Below, one piece after another: positions 43,363 through 52,588 of a stretch of DNA of 64,000 bases. Made by a program: the position numbers and the translations under genes. The notes beneath the pieces were generated by a model, which did no database searches, was not told the DNA's origin, and saw only the letters and a list, made by a program, of their open reading frames with translations. Origin of the DNA: CAVYHJ01 sp963768165 [NCBI: uncultured bacterium] (lineage in GTDB: Bacteria > UBP4 > UBA4092); contig CAVYHJ010000028.1 in NCBI GenBank assembly GCA_963768165.1, forward strand, positions 496,001 to 560,000. The letters run 5' to 3'. Every line of letters starts with the position of its first letter. The stretch's first letter is position 1.

Positions 43363-46300
43363 ATGAAAATTGCCCATAACAATAGAGTGTGGGGAATTTC
43401 TTTCCTTCCCGTAACGTTATTCGTTACGATTCTCCTTTTGACGACTAGTCTTTGTGCTGGCGCAACATATTACTTTAAAAAATCAGGCAGTAATCCCTGG
43501 ACTACTGCCACCAATTGGAGTCCGACAAGGACTACTCCTGCTGTTAGTGATATTTTAGTATTTGATGGAAGTTCAACCAACCACATTGCAACTACAGTAA
43601 CAGGTATTCCAACACAGACTTTCGGACTATTATCAGTCCTGAATGGATGTACTGTGACCTTTACCACTTCGTCAGCGGCTGGGATTATATTAACCATAGC
43701 CAATTCCGGACTGTCTTTTTTTGTAGGTTCGGGTAGTCAACTGATACTAGCGGGGAATAATTCGATAACAACCTTGCTTAGTTTGGGTGTCGGTACAGTA
43801 AACGGGGATGTAATCTTTGGCCAAGGAGCAGCTGGTACAGATCATGCTTTATCATCCGCGACACCGAATGGGATTATATTTACCAGTGGAGCCACTTTTC
43901 AGTTGTCTCCGACTCATAATGAACCCGCGGATGATCCTTTTGGATCCGGGACACCCAACTCTGTAGTTTTTCTATCCGGAGCGACATATTACCATGGAGG
44001 AACACCCACGGGTCCAGCTACTTTTACTGTGGGAGATCCATTCTCACTTACCCCTAATGCATCAGTGTCGGTATTTTCAAGCGGCAGTTTATTCTATATG
44101 TATGACCAATCAAACCTGACCTTCAGTGGGCGAACCGTTGGAAACCTGATCTGTAATTTTAGTACAGCGAACACTGTTATTGGAGATAAATATACTGGAA
44201 CAGGACAGGATTCTACATGGGTAATAGTAGGTGATCTTACAATGGTAACCAATGGAGGATCCACCGGTACAGCTAACTATACCAGTGCGTCTCCGGTACA
44301 TATTGGCGGTAATTTGAATATTCAAAGTATGCCGTTTTCCGATATGCCGCCACTAAAGAGCGATAATATTTTTGAAATTGATGGAAGTTTAATTGCGTCA
44401 ACCACATTTAATTCAGCAACCAGTGGAAGTCGAATTTATTTGTTTGGTGGTTCCAGTACTCAAAACATTAGTCTTTATGGTAATAACTCTGTCTTATCCG
44501 CGGTTTCTGTGAATAATGTATATTCCGGCGCAACAAACATTGTGTTAGGAACGAATGTAGCAGTTGTTTCAACGCTTTTCATGGCTACCGGGAATATTAT
44601 TACGGGGTCAAACACCTTATCCCTTGGAACAAGTACTTCTAGTGTACTGACCCGGACATCGGGAACGATTATCGGGAATTTGGCTCGTTATATTCCTGCC
44701 GGGTCAAGTGGTGTTGACTTTCCCGTAGGGACAGTCAATAGTTTCAATGATGCTTCGGTGTTTTTTACCGGTGGCGGTTCAACGACTGCGGGTGTGTTGA
44801 CTACAACGTTTACGCCATCGAATCCGGGTACGAATGGATTACCATTGACAGATGGGACATTGGTGTTGGATACGGTCAATATAGCGGGGTGCTGGACGAT
44901 TCATGGGAATGCCACGACGGGTTCATCAATTACTGCTGGAGTAGCCTTGACAGCGAATGGGTTTACGTTTTCTGGGCTGACCGCTAATGCAAAAATTGTG
45001 TATCGTCCTAATAGTTCATCAGCTTGGACACTCGTGGGCAGCGCCGGTTCTAATGTCAGTACGCAAATTATTCGAACTGGAATAACCGATGCGACTCCTT
45101 GGGGGGATTATGGGATAGCAGAATCGAATTTGCCGCCGTATGCTGGATTTACAACCAATACGAATAGTGGTAATGGTCCCTTGACGGTCAACTTTACAGA
45201 TACGTCTTTGAACCTGCCAACAAGTTGGAATTGGAATTTTGGGGATGGGGTAACTACGACGATTCAGAATCCGAGCCATACGTATGCCGTGGTAGGAGCG
45301 CCCACCACATATACCGTCACATTAAGTGTCACCAACAGTTTTGGTACTACGACAGCAACCGGAGCGATTACTATAACAGAAACAGTACCGATAGTGTCCT
45401 TTAGTGTTACACCGAATAACGGGAATGGACCCTACACGGCAACGTTTGTAGATACATCGAATTATGTAACGAGTTCTTATACGACCTTTAGCTGGAACTT
45501 TGGGGATGGAGTGATAATTGGTTTTACGACCTCAACTACTACCACTCATCAATATGTAGCGGTGAGCGCACCGACGACCTATACTTCGTATGAGATTGTG
45601 TCAACACCGTTTGGGGTGAGTTCCACGAGTCAAACGGTGAGTGTCACAGAATCTGGGCTGGTCGTTTCATTCACAATCAATCCGAATTCTGGTAATGGAC
45701 CCTATACAGCAACCTTTGTAGATACATCGAATTATGCCACCAGTTCATATACGACCTTTAGCTGGAACTTTGGGGATGGAGTAGTCACTGGTTTTACGGC
45801 TTCGACCACGACGACACATCAATATGTAGCGGTGAGTGCCCCGACGACATATACGTCGTATGAGATTGTATCAACACCTTTTGGAGTGAGTTCATGCAGT
45901 CTGACAGTGATTGTAACCGAAGCTGCACCGAGTGCTGGATTTAGTGGGAGTCCAACGAGCGGAGCGGTGCCGTTAACCGTCAATTTTACGGATGGAACGA
46001 ATTATCCGACGTCGAGCGCGTACACGACTTGGAATTGGAATTTTGGAGACGGGTCAAGTACGACAATAGAGAATCCGAGCCATACCTATGGAACAGTCGG
46101 GACCTATACGGTGAGTTTAATAGTGACCACGCCTTTTGGAACCAGTACTTCGGTACAGGCAAACTATATTACGGTAGCCAGTAACGTGTATACCTGGAGC
46201 GTGGCGAGCGGGTCATGGCAGACAGCAACAAACTGGACACCGACGCGAACCACTCCTGCGGCGAATGATGTTTTGGTGTTTGACGGGAGTATCCCCGGCC

Positions 46301-49300
46301 TAAGTTTGGTTACAGCAACCAATATCCTGACACAAACCATCGGCGAGATGGAAGTAATCAATGGAAGTACAGTGACTTTTACATCGGGAGGAGCCCGTAC
46401 GATTACGGCAGGTACTACTGGATTAGCTTTGTATGTGGGTACGAGCAGCCAGTTAATATTGGGTGGAGCGAATGCAATAGCTATCAGTTTACCGTCGGTG
46501 AGTGTGGGGACAGTCAATGGAGATGTAGTGTTTGCTCAGACAGCGAATGTGGCGACGCTCTTATCGGCGGCGACGACTAATGGAATTATCTTTACCAATG
46601 GGGCGAGTTTCCAAAATGCACCGACAGCATCTGTGAATAATAAGGATCCGTTTACGAGTACCTCAAGTACAGCGAATTCCGTGGTGTTTCAATCGGGTGC
46701 GACCTATTATTCAAATGGTACCAAGACCGGGTTGGCGAATGGATTATGCGGGGATCCGTTCTCGTTACCGTCCCCGGCCTCGGTGTCAGTATTCCAACCG
46801 GGGAGTATGTTGTATGCATGGGATATCAAGAATATTACCTTCAGCGGACGGACGGTGGGGAATGTCACGTTTAACCAGCAGACAACGGCGCGGAGTTTTG
46901 GGAGTGAGACCACCTTATCCTTATACATAGCGAACACCTGCCGCTTTGCCGGTACGGGGATTAAATTATTGACCTATAATGGGACAGGAGCGGTATTTAT
47001 CGGAGGGGATTTAATAATCGAGGCATCAAAATATACGGGTTTTGTGGACGGACCGACCTTGACGGTCCCGACGAATTTCGAGGTGCAAGGGAATATCAAT
47101 GCGCAGGGTACGTTTACGCCGAGTAGTGATCCGAATCGGATATACCTGGTGGATGGAGTGAATCCGCAAACGATCACATTGAACAGTGGTGCCTCTGTGA
47201 TACCGAATCTGACGGTGAACAATAGTTCATCGGGTATCGTTTTAGGTTCAACTGTGTCAGTAAGTTCGACCTTAGCGATGACGAGTGGGAATATCAATAC
47301 GGGTGGAAATTCGCTTATACTGGGAACCAGCACCATCCAGACCGGAGTATTAAACTGGACATCGGGAACAATTATTGGTAGCTTTACGCGATGGGTATCT
47401 AAAAATACGGGAGCATGGGCATTCCCGATTGGAACGGTTTCGACGTTCAATGAAGTGACAGTGAATTTCACGACCGCGCCAACCACAGCAGGTTCATTAA
47501 CCGCGAGTTTCACAGTAGGAAATCCCGGCACGAATGGATTACCCTTGGTGGACGGAAGTTTAAGTTTATTCACGGTATCACCGAGTGGGTATTGGACGAT
47601 TAGCACCGGAAATAAATTTGCAGGAGGGACTTATACCTTAACGTTGGAAGCGAATGGATTTAATTTTGCGTCGGCGACAGCGGATGTGCGAATTCTTCAA
47701 CGGAATAATGGGTCGTCAGCATGGAAATTAGATGGAAGTGCAGGTACCAATAGTGGAGTAGCTATTGTGCGGACGGGAATGAGCGGACCCGGAAATTTTG
47801 GAATTGGAGAACCGCTGATTTCCGCTGGATTTATCGCCAGCCCCGGTAGTGGGGTGGGGCCGTTGAATGTGAATTTTATGGATACTTCGGTATATAATCC
47901 AACCAGTTGGAGTTGGAATTTTGGTGATGGTGGAACGAGCACTACTCAGAATCCGCAGTATACCTATGCATCTGTCGCCGCTCCAACCACCTACATAGTG
48001 ATGTTGGTGGTAAGTAATGCCTACGGGACTAGTACCGCGACTGGGACGATTTTTGTGACAGGGTTACCGCCTATCGCTGGATTTAGGGCCAGCCCTACTT
48101 CTGGGGATGGTCCTCTGACTGTATTCTTTACCGATAAATCAGAAAATAGTCCGGGCAATTGGAGTTGGAATTTTGGGGACGGAGCAAGTACTACGATTGA
48201 GAATCCGCAACATACTTATGCATCTGTCGGTGCACCGACGACCTATACAGTAATATTGATAGAAACAAATGCTTATGGAAGCAGTACGGCAACGACAACT
48301 ATTTCGGTAACAGAACCCGCCCCTAATGCCGGGTTCAGTGCGAATGTAACTTCCGGAGATGGCCCATTGACGGTCATCTTCACGGATACCTCTGTAAATT
48401 TAGCAGGTGTATCTACCACTTGGAGTTGGACTTTCGGGGATGGATCGACCAGTACTTTAGAAAATCCGACTCATACTTATGCCTCGGTAACGACACCGAC
48501 AACCTATACAGTGAAATTAGTTGTAACCACCCCGTTTGGCACAAGTACATTTAGAAAAAGCAATTTAATATCTGTTACGGAACCCGCCCCTAATGCCGGA
48601 TTTAGTGCGAATATAACTTCCGGGAATGGTCCATTGACGGTCATCTTTACGGATACCTCTGCAAATTTAGCGGGCGTATCTACCACTTGGAGTTGGACTT
48701 TCGGGGATGGATCAACCAGTACTTTAGAAAATCCGACTCATACTTATGCTTCGGTAACAGCACCGACAAGCTACACAGTGAAATTAATTGTAACCACACC
48801 GTTTGGTTCAAGCACGTTTACAAAATCCAAATTAATTTTTGTAACAGAACCATCACCAAGTATAGGATTTTATGGGACTCCAACGGTAGGAAATATCCCG
48901 TTGGCAGTCCACTTTACGGATACTTCTGGAAATAATCCTTACGAATGGAATTGGAGTTTTGGTGACGGCGGAACCAGCACAACACAAAATCCGATTTATA
49001 CTTACAATAGCGCTACAGCGCCGACGGAATACAATGTTCAATTAATTGCTACGAACGTATACGGCGCTTCTACAGGGATATTGAATTCATATATCTCCAT
49101 CACCGGACCTGCGCCGGTCGCTGGATTTTTTGCTACTCAAACGACTGGAATTGGCGGTACATTTGTCTGTAATTTCCGGGATACGTCTGCGAATAACCCA
49201 ACCTCTTGGAGTTGGAATTTCGGAGATGGTGGAACCAGTATTCAGAAAGACCCGGCGCATACCTACGGCTATGTAGGTGCAGCGACGACCTATACGATTA

Positions 49301-51813
49301 CCTTGGTGGTCAGTAATGGATTTGGAATCAGTACAGCAATCCGTGCTAATTATATTTATATAATGGGTCTTGCGCCAATAACTGAATTCTATGCATCCAC
49401 AACCAGTGGATTAGGTCCGTTATCTGTAAATTTCACGGATACCTCCGGTAATAGCCCGAGTGCTTGGGCGTGGAGTTTTGGCGATGGTAGTTCCAGCAAT
49501 ATTCAGAATCCGTCCCATACCTATGCCAAAGTTACGACACCGACTTTGTATACCGTACAGTTGATTGCCAGTAATTCATATGGTACTACGACAGCAACCT
49601 ATGTTAATTATATTTATGTTACCGAAACCGCCGTATCCCCCGGATTCTATGCGACACCTACGACTGGCAACGGACCCTTAACAGTTGTCTTCAAAGATAC
49701 CTCTGCCAATAATCCGACCAGTTGGAATTGGGGATTTGGGGACGGTGGGAATAGTATTCTGGAAAATCCCACCCATGTTTATGCCGCAGTAACTTCTGCA
49801 ACATCCTATTCCGTGCAATTAATCGCCGGCAATGTTTTCGGAACTACTACGGTTACCTATACCAATTATATTAGTCTCACTGAATCGGCTCCCAATGCAG
49901 GATTCTATGGAACGCCGACGGTCGGTTACGGTCCGATGCTGGTTAACTTTACGGATACCTCGAAAAATAATCCGACCAGTTGGACTTGGAACTTTGGAGA
50001 TGGTGGGACTAGTAACCTCCAGAATCCGTCGCATACTTATAGCCAGGTGCAGGTTCCGACTTTGTATAGCGTCCAATTGGTTGTAAGCAATTCTTTCGGT
50101 GTAAGTACTTCCATCCGATCTAATTATATTTCATTAGAGGTCAGTTCTACTCTTCCGCCGTACTTCCCATTTATCCCCAGTTTGAAATTATTCCTGGCGG
50201 AATCTTTGAATACTGCTTTTGATATGTATGACTATAATCAGGGCGGGCCAATATTGAGCTATGCACTCGTAACGAATTTCCTGGGGTTGACTTCCTTGGA
50301 TACTACTTCGTATGGTTTGCAGAGTACCCTTGTCAATCAGGGTGGTTATTTTAATTCCGCGACTTCGGGAACCAATGTCTATACGGCTTCCAATAACAGT
50401 GCCACGGTTACCTTGGCCAATAAAGTAAAATATTCCAGATATAGGATTCAGAAGTTGCCGAAAGTTGGATTAAATGTGGGTGAATCCTATACCGTCAATG
50501 TGTTAAATTACACCTTGGCAGACGGAGTTCCCTTGCCACCACCATCCTTTGGTTTCTCGGACGCCTTGCAAGTGAGTGATTCGACTTTGGTGAGCGCCAC
50601 TTGGAGTGGGAATACCGCTGTTATCATAACGGCCTTGGCGCCCAATCAAAACGGTCCTGTCTATGTTTATGTAATAGCCGCGACACAACCCAATCAACCG
50701 TATGGTGAGGATATTGATCGGGAAAAAATAGAGGTTTACACGAGTCTCCAATCAAATGGAACTTTCAATTCGGCCAACGATACCACGGCGTATGGTTTGC
50801 AATTACCCCCTGGGCGGATTTTGTTAGCTACCTCTGGTTGGCTGACGAGTTACACGGATATCGCTGGAACACAAGCCAACGGAATCTGGTCATTCCACTT
50901 TAATGATGCTGATGAAGGTGTTGAAATTACGCCCTTCCCATTTAATTATATTCCAATGTTTGGGAATCAATGGTATACCATGCGCATGAGAGTTGTGGCG
51001 GATAATAGTACGAATACCCATGAAGCGTATTTATATGGTTTTAGTAATCCGCCGGCACCGGGGATTGCCACGGATATCGCGGGGAATGTGTATTTTGGAA
51101 TACCGGCCGTATGGACCTGGATTGAAACGCCCATGTTGGTTCATGCGGATTCCACCTTTGGTTTTCCGCAGATTCAATTCAAAGCCGGCCAACCGGGGAA
51201 TGTATATCTGGATGAGATACAAGTAATAAACAGTGCGCCGACATTGGTAGATGCGAACCGGTACAAGACGCGGTATGGATATCCGTATGGATACTTTACG
51301 CAACAGTCCGATACGGTGGGATGGGGTGAGGAAGGTTATCCCGGAGCGGGAGGGATTGCGGGGACGTTGATTTCGGGCGGAGGGTTACAGGTAGATTTCT
51401 CGGGCACGACCACCGGGATCACAGAAGGAATTGAATGGACGGCCGACAATGGAGTGGCGGGTGCTCCCGCGACCTTTGCGGTGAATCCTATGCGGCAAAT
51501 AGGAGTTCGTGCATCCATCAGCACGCTATCCGGGGACTTTGATTCACTAGGTGTCATCCTGGTTGCGGCGTATGGTGTTCAAACCAGCGGTCAAGTGGCG
51601 ATTGGTTTGCCGGGGAGTAATTTAATTGCGGCGGCGGGTGTGGGGATCTTATTAAATGGGACGTATCGTACGGTGGGGATGCCGGTCAATCCGTATTATC
51701 AGATGCAATTTGGGGTTCGCAGTGATGTACCGGGAGTCTTACAGATTTCTAACGTAGACCTTGATTTGGACGAAGATGACCCCAATTACGGCGACCCGGA
51801 TTTATTCCCGTAA
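43363..51813 (+). CDS. Giant secreted protein B: two beta-rich W/NW modules, 13 PKD domains, conserved C-terminal module
   Basis: The 2816-residue product has a signal peptide ending near residue 31 (SLCAGATYY). Residues 32-590 form a beta-rich module opening with PWTTATNWSPTRTTPAVSDI, with repeated strand units like those of haemagglutinin-type beta-helices. Four PKD domains (590-940) follow, then a second NW module (about 942-1484, TATNWTPTRTTPAANDVLVF). Nine more PKD domains (about 1484-2260) and the C-terminal module (2262-2816) ending VDLDLDEDDPNYGDPDLFP complete it. PKD domains 7 and 8 are near copies (270-bp offset). Base composition changes inside the gene: the second NW module is rich in NCG codons, the early PKDs are not. 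The role is presumably adhesion or matrix formation; no enzyme domain is seen. Confidence 0.82.
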   Translation: MKIAHNNRVWGISFLPVTLFVTILLLTTSLCAGATYYFKKSGSNPWTTATNWSPTRTTPAVSDILVFDGSSTNHIATTVTGIPTQTFGLLSVLNGCTVTFTTSSAAGIILTIANSGLSFFVGSGSQLILAGNNSITTLLSLGVGTVNGDVIFGQGAAGTDHALSSATPNGIIFTSGATFQLSPTHNEPADDPFGSGTPNSVVFLSGATYYHGGTPTGPATFTVGDPFSLTPNASVSVFSSGSLFYMYDQSNLTFSGRTVGNLICNFSTANTVIGDKYTGTGQDSTWVIVGDLTMVTNGGSTGTANYTSASPVHIGGNLNIQSMPFSDMPPLKSDNIFEIDGSLIASTTFNSATSGSRIYLFGGSSTQNISLYGNNSVLSAVSVNNVYSGATNIVLGTNVAVVSTLFMATGNIITGSNTLSLGTSTSSVLTRTSGTIIGNLARYIPAGSSGVDFPVGTVNSFNDASVFFTGGGSTTAGVLTTTFTPSNPGTNGLPLTDGTLVLDTVNIAGCWTIHGNATTGSSITAGVALTANGFTFSGLTANAKIVYRPNSSSAWTLVGSAGSNVSTQIIRTGITDATPWGDYGIAESNLPPYAGFTTNTNSGNGPLTVNFTDTSLNLPTSWNWNFGDGVTTTIQNPSHTYAVVGAPTTYTVTLSVTNSFGTTTATGAITITETVPIVSFSVTPNNGNGPYTATFVDTSNYVTSSYTTFSWNFGDGVIIGFTTSTTTTHQYVAVSAPTTYTSYEIVSTPFGVSSTSQTVSVTESGLVVSFTINPNSGNGPYTATFVDTSNYATSSYTTFSWNFGDGVVTGFTASTTTTHQYVAVSAPTTYTSYEIVSTPFGVSSCSLTVIVTEAAPSAGFSGSPTSGAVPLTVNFTDGTNYPTSSAYTTWNWNFGDGSSTTIENPSHTYGTVGTYTVSLIVTTPFGTSTSVQANYITVASNVYTWSVASGSWQTATNWTPTRTTPAANDVLVFDGSIPGLSLVTATNILTQTIGEMEVINGSTVTFTSGGARTITAGTTGLALYVGTSSQLILGGANAIAISLPSVSVGTVNGDVVFAQTANVATLLSAATTNGIIFTNGASFQNAPTASVNNKDPFTSTSSTANSVVFQSGATYYSNGTKTGLANGLCGDPFSLPSPASVSVFQPGSMLYAWDIKNITFSGRTVGNVTFNQQTTARSFGSETTLSLYIANTCRFAGTGIKLLTYNGTGAVFIGGDLIIEASKYTGFVDGPTLTVPTNFEVQGNINAQGTFTPSSDPNRIYLVDGVNPQTITLNSGASVIPNLTVNNSSSGIVLGSTVSVSSTLAMTSGNINTGGNSLILGTSTIQTGVLNWTSGTIIGSFTRWVSKNTGAWAFPIGTVSTFNEVTVNFTTAPTTAGSLTASFTVGNPGTNGLPLVDGSLSLFTVSPSGYWTISTGNKFAGGTYTLTLEANGFNFASATADVRILQRNNGSSAWKLDGSAGTNSGVAIVRTGMSGPGNFGIGEPLISAGFIASPGSGVGPLNVNFMDTSVYNPTSWSWNFGDGGTSTTQNPQYTYASVAAPTTYIVMLVVSNAYGTSTATGTIFVTGLPPIAGFRASPTSGDGPLTVFFTDKSENSPGNWSWNFGDGASTTIENPQHTYASVGAPTTYTVILIETNAYGSSTATTTISVTEPAPNAGFSANVTSGDGPLTVIFTDTSVNLAGVSTTWSWTFGDGSTSTLENPTHTYASVTTPTTYTVKLVVTTPFGTSTFRKSNLISVTEPAPNAGFSANITSGNGPLTVIFTDTSANLAGVSTTWSWTFGDGSTSTLENPTHTYASVTAPTSYTVKLIVTTPFGSSTFTKSKLIFVTEPSPSIGFYGTPTVGNIPLAVHFTDTSGNNPYEWNWSFGDGGTSTTQNPIYTYNSATAPTEYNVQLIATNVYGASTGILNSYISITGPAPVAGFFATQTTGIGGTFVCNFRDTSANNPTSWSWNFGDGGTSIQKDPAHTYGYVGAATTYTITLVVSNGFGISTAIRANYIYIMGLAPITEFYASTTSGLGPLSVNFTDTSGNSPSAWAWSFGDGSSSNIQNPSHTYAKVTTPTLYTVQLIASNSYGTTTATYVNYIYVTETAVSPGFYATPTTGNGPLTVVFKDTSANNPTSWNWGFGDGGNSILENPTHVYAAVTSATSYSVQLIAGNVFGTTTVTYTNYISLTESAPNAGFYGTPTVGYGPMLVNFTDTSKNNPTSWTWNFGDGGTSNLQNPSHTYSQVQVPTLYSVQLVVSNSFGVSTSIRSNYISLEVSSTLPPYFPFIPSLKLFLAESLNTAFDMYDYNQGGPILSYALVTNFLGLTSLDTTSYGLQSTLVNQGGYFNSATSGTNVYTASNNSATVTLANKVKYSRYRIQKLPKVGLNVGESYTVNVLNYTLADGVPLPPPSFGFSDALQVSDSTLVSATWSGNTAVIITALAPNQNGPVYVYVIAATQPNQPYGEDIDREKIEVYTSLQSNGTFNSANDTTAYGLQLPPGRILLATSGWLTSYTDIAGTQANGIWSFHFNDADEGVEITPFPFNYIPMFGNQWYTMRMRVVADNSTNTHEAYLYGFSNPPAPGIATDIAGNVYFGIPAVWTWIETPMLVHADSTFGFPQIQFKAGQPGNVYLDEIQVINSAPTLVDANRYKTRYGYPYGYFTQQSDTVGWGEEGYPGAGGIAGTLISGGGLQVDFSGTTTGITEGIEWTADNGVAGAPATFAVNPMRQIGVRASISTLSGDFDSLGVILVAAYGVQTSGQVAIGLPGSNLIAAAGVGILLNGTYRTVGMPVNPYYQMQFGVRSDVPGVLQISNVDLDLDEDDPNYGDPDLFP

Positions 51814-52069
51814 TCTATAGCATTTCGCCCTAAAGAAAGTTGAGTCCTAATTTGAAAGTTTCTAGTAATTATGTGATTGTATAGGAATAGTGTTACTTTG
51901 TCACATAAAGTACACATTTTGTCGCATATTAAAATAACCCATAAAATACATGATATATGAGACCTCTGAAAAAGTCCCCATAGTGGCGAAAATAATTATT
52001 GACCCAATGGTCAAAAATTAAGACCTTGATTTTATTAAAGATAAACTATTAACATTTGTTAAAGGTTTT

Positions 52070-52280
52070 CAAAGTCGCCACGGGCGACTTTGATCATCTC
52101 CATGAAATGGTGAACAGAGTGGGTGTTGCCCACTCTGATAATTGTCTGCAAGGAAGACAATTTTATCCTAAATGAAATCAATACTCTAAATAAGTGTCGC
52201 CACTGTCGACACTTATTTCCATCTATTCCCTCTTAAATCCTTATCCGTCTTTGGAGTGGAATTGAAAATAACAATTCCAC
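52070..52280. repeat. Array of five perfect stem-loops of different sequence
   Basis: Stems are: CAAAGTCGCC (52070-52079) with 52083-52092; CAGAGTGGG (52115-52123) with 52129-52137; AATTGTCT (52140-52147) with 52155-52162; AAATAAGTGTCG (52188-52199) with 52207-52218; GTGGAATTG (52256-52264) with 52272-52280. Each arm matches its partner exactly and loops are 3-7 bases. The stems share no sequence with each other, so this is not a simple repeat; a structured RNA or a protein-bound DNA site is possible. Confidence 0.75.
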
Positions 52281-52483
52281 TTACAACCCGGTTCTGGAAA
52301 AGATTATAGAGTAACTTTAATAAAACTTGTCCCCGAAAGTTCTTGTCGAAGATGAGTCTTCTAAACGATCCTTCCCCCAAGTGGCTACTTATTTAGAGTC
52401 TCATATGCGAAATTAATGATTTAGCTAAAAAATATATGCTGGCATCCTATTTGCTTATATGCATATACGTATAATTTAAAAAC

Positions 52484-52512
52484 TTGACAAATAGTATGGG
52501 TTTTGTTAGGAT
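52484..52512 (+). promoter_or_regulatory. Promoter of giant gene A'
   Basis: TTGACA (52484-52489), 17 bases, TAGGAT (52507-52512). Like those of gene A (TAATAT) and P1 (TAGTAT), the -10 keeps only TA..AT. Confidence 0.55.
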
Positions 52513-52588
52513 TTCAGCTTCAAGTTATATAGGCAGTTTATTAAGGTTGAAAATATTACGAAAATAAAATTAAAAGGGAGGGGCAGCG

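Larger units (their letters stand above)
51814..52588. other. 775-base gene-free interval with five successive hairpins
   Basis: No credible coding frame. After AT-rich sequence, five perfect stem-loops follow each other between 52070 and 52280 (separate entry). The last 105 bases carry the promoter and leader of gene A'. No terminator was found directly after gene B. Confidence 0.6.

Noticed and set aside
46697-47606. Several open frames on both strands inside gene B (for example a 210-codon minus frame at 46974-47606)
   Set aside because: They are shadows of a long, well-supported coding frame with low stop density due to NCG-rich codons.
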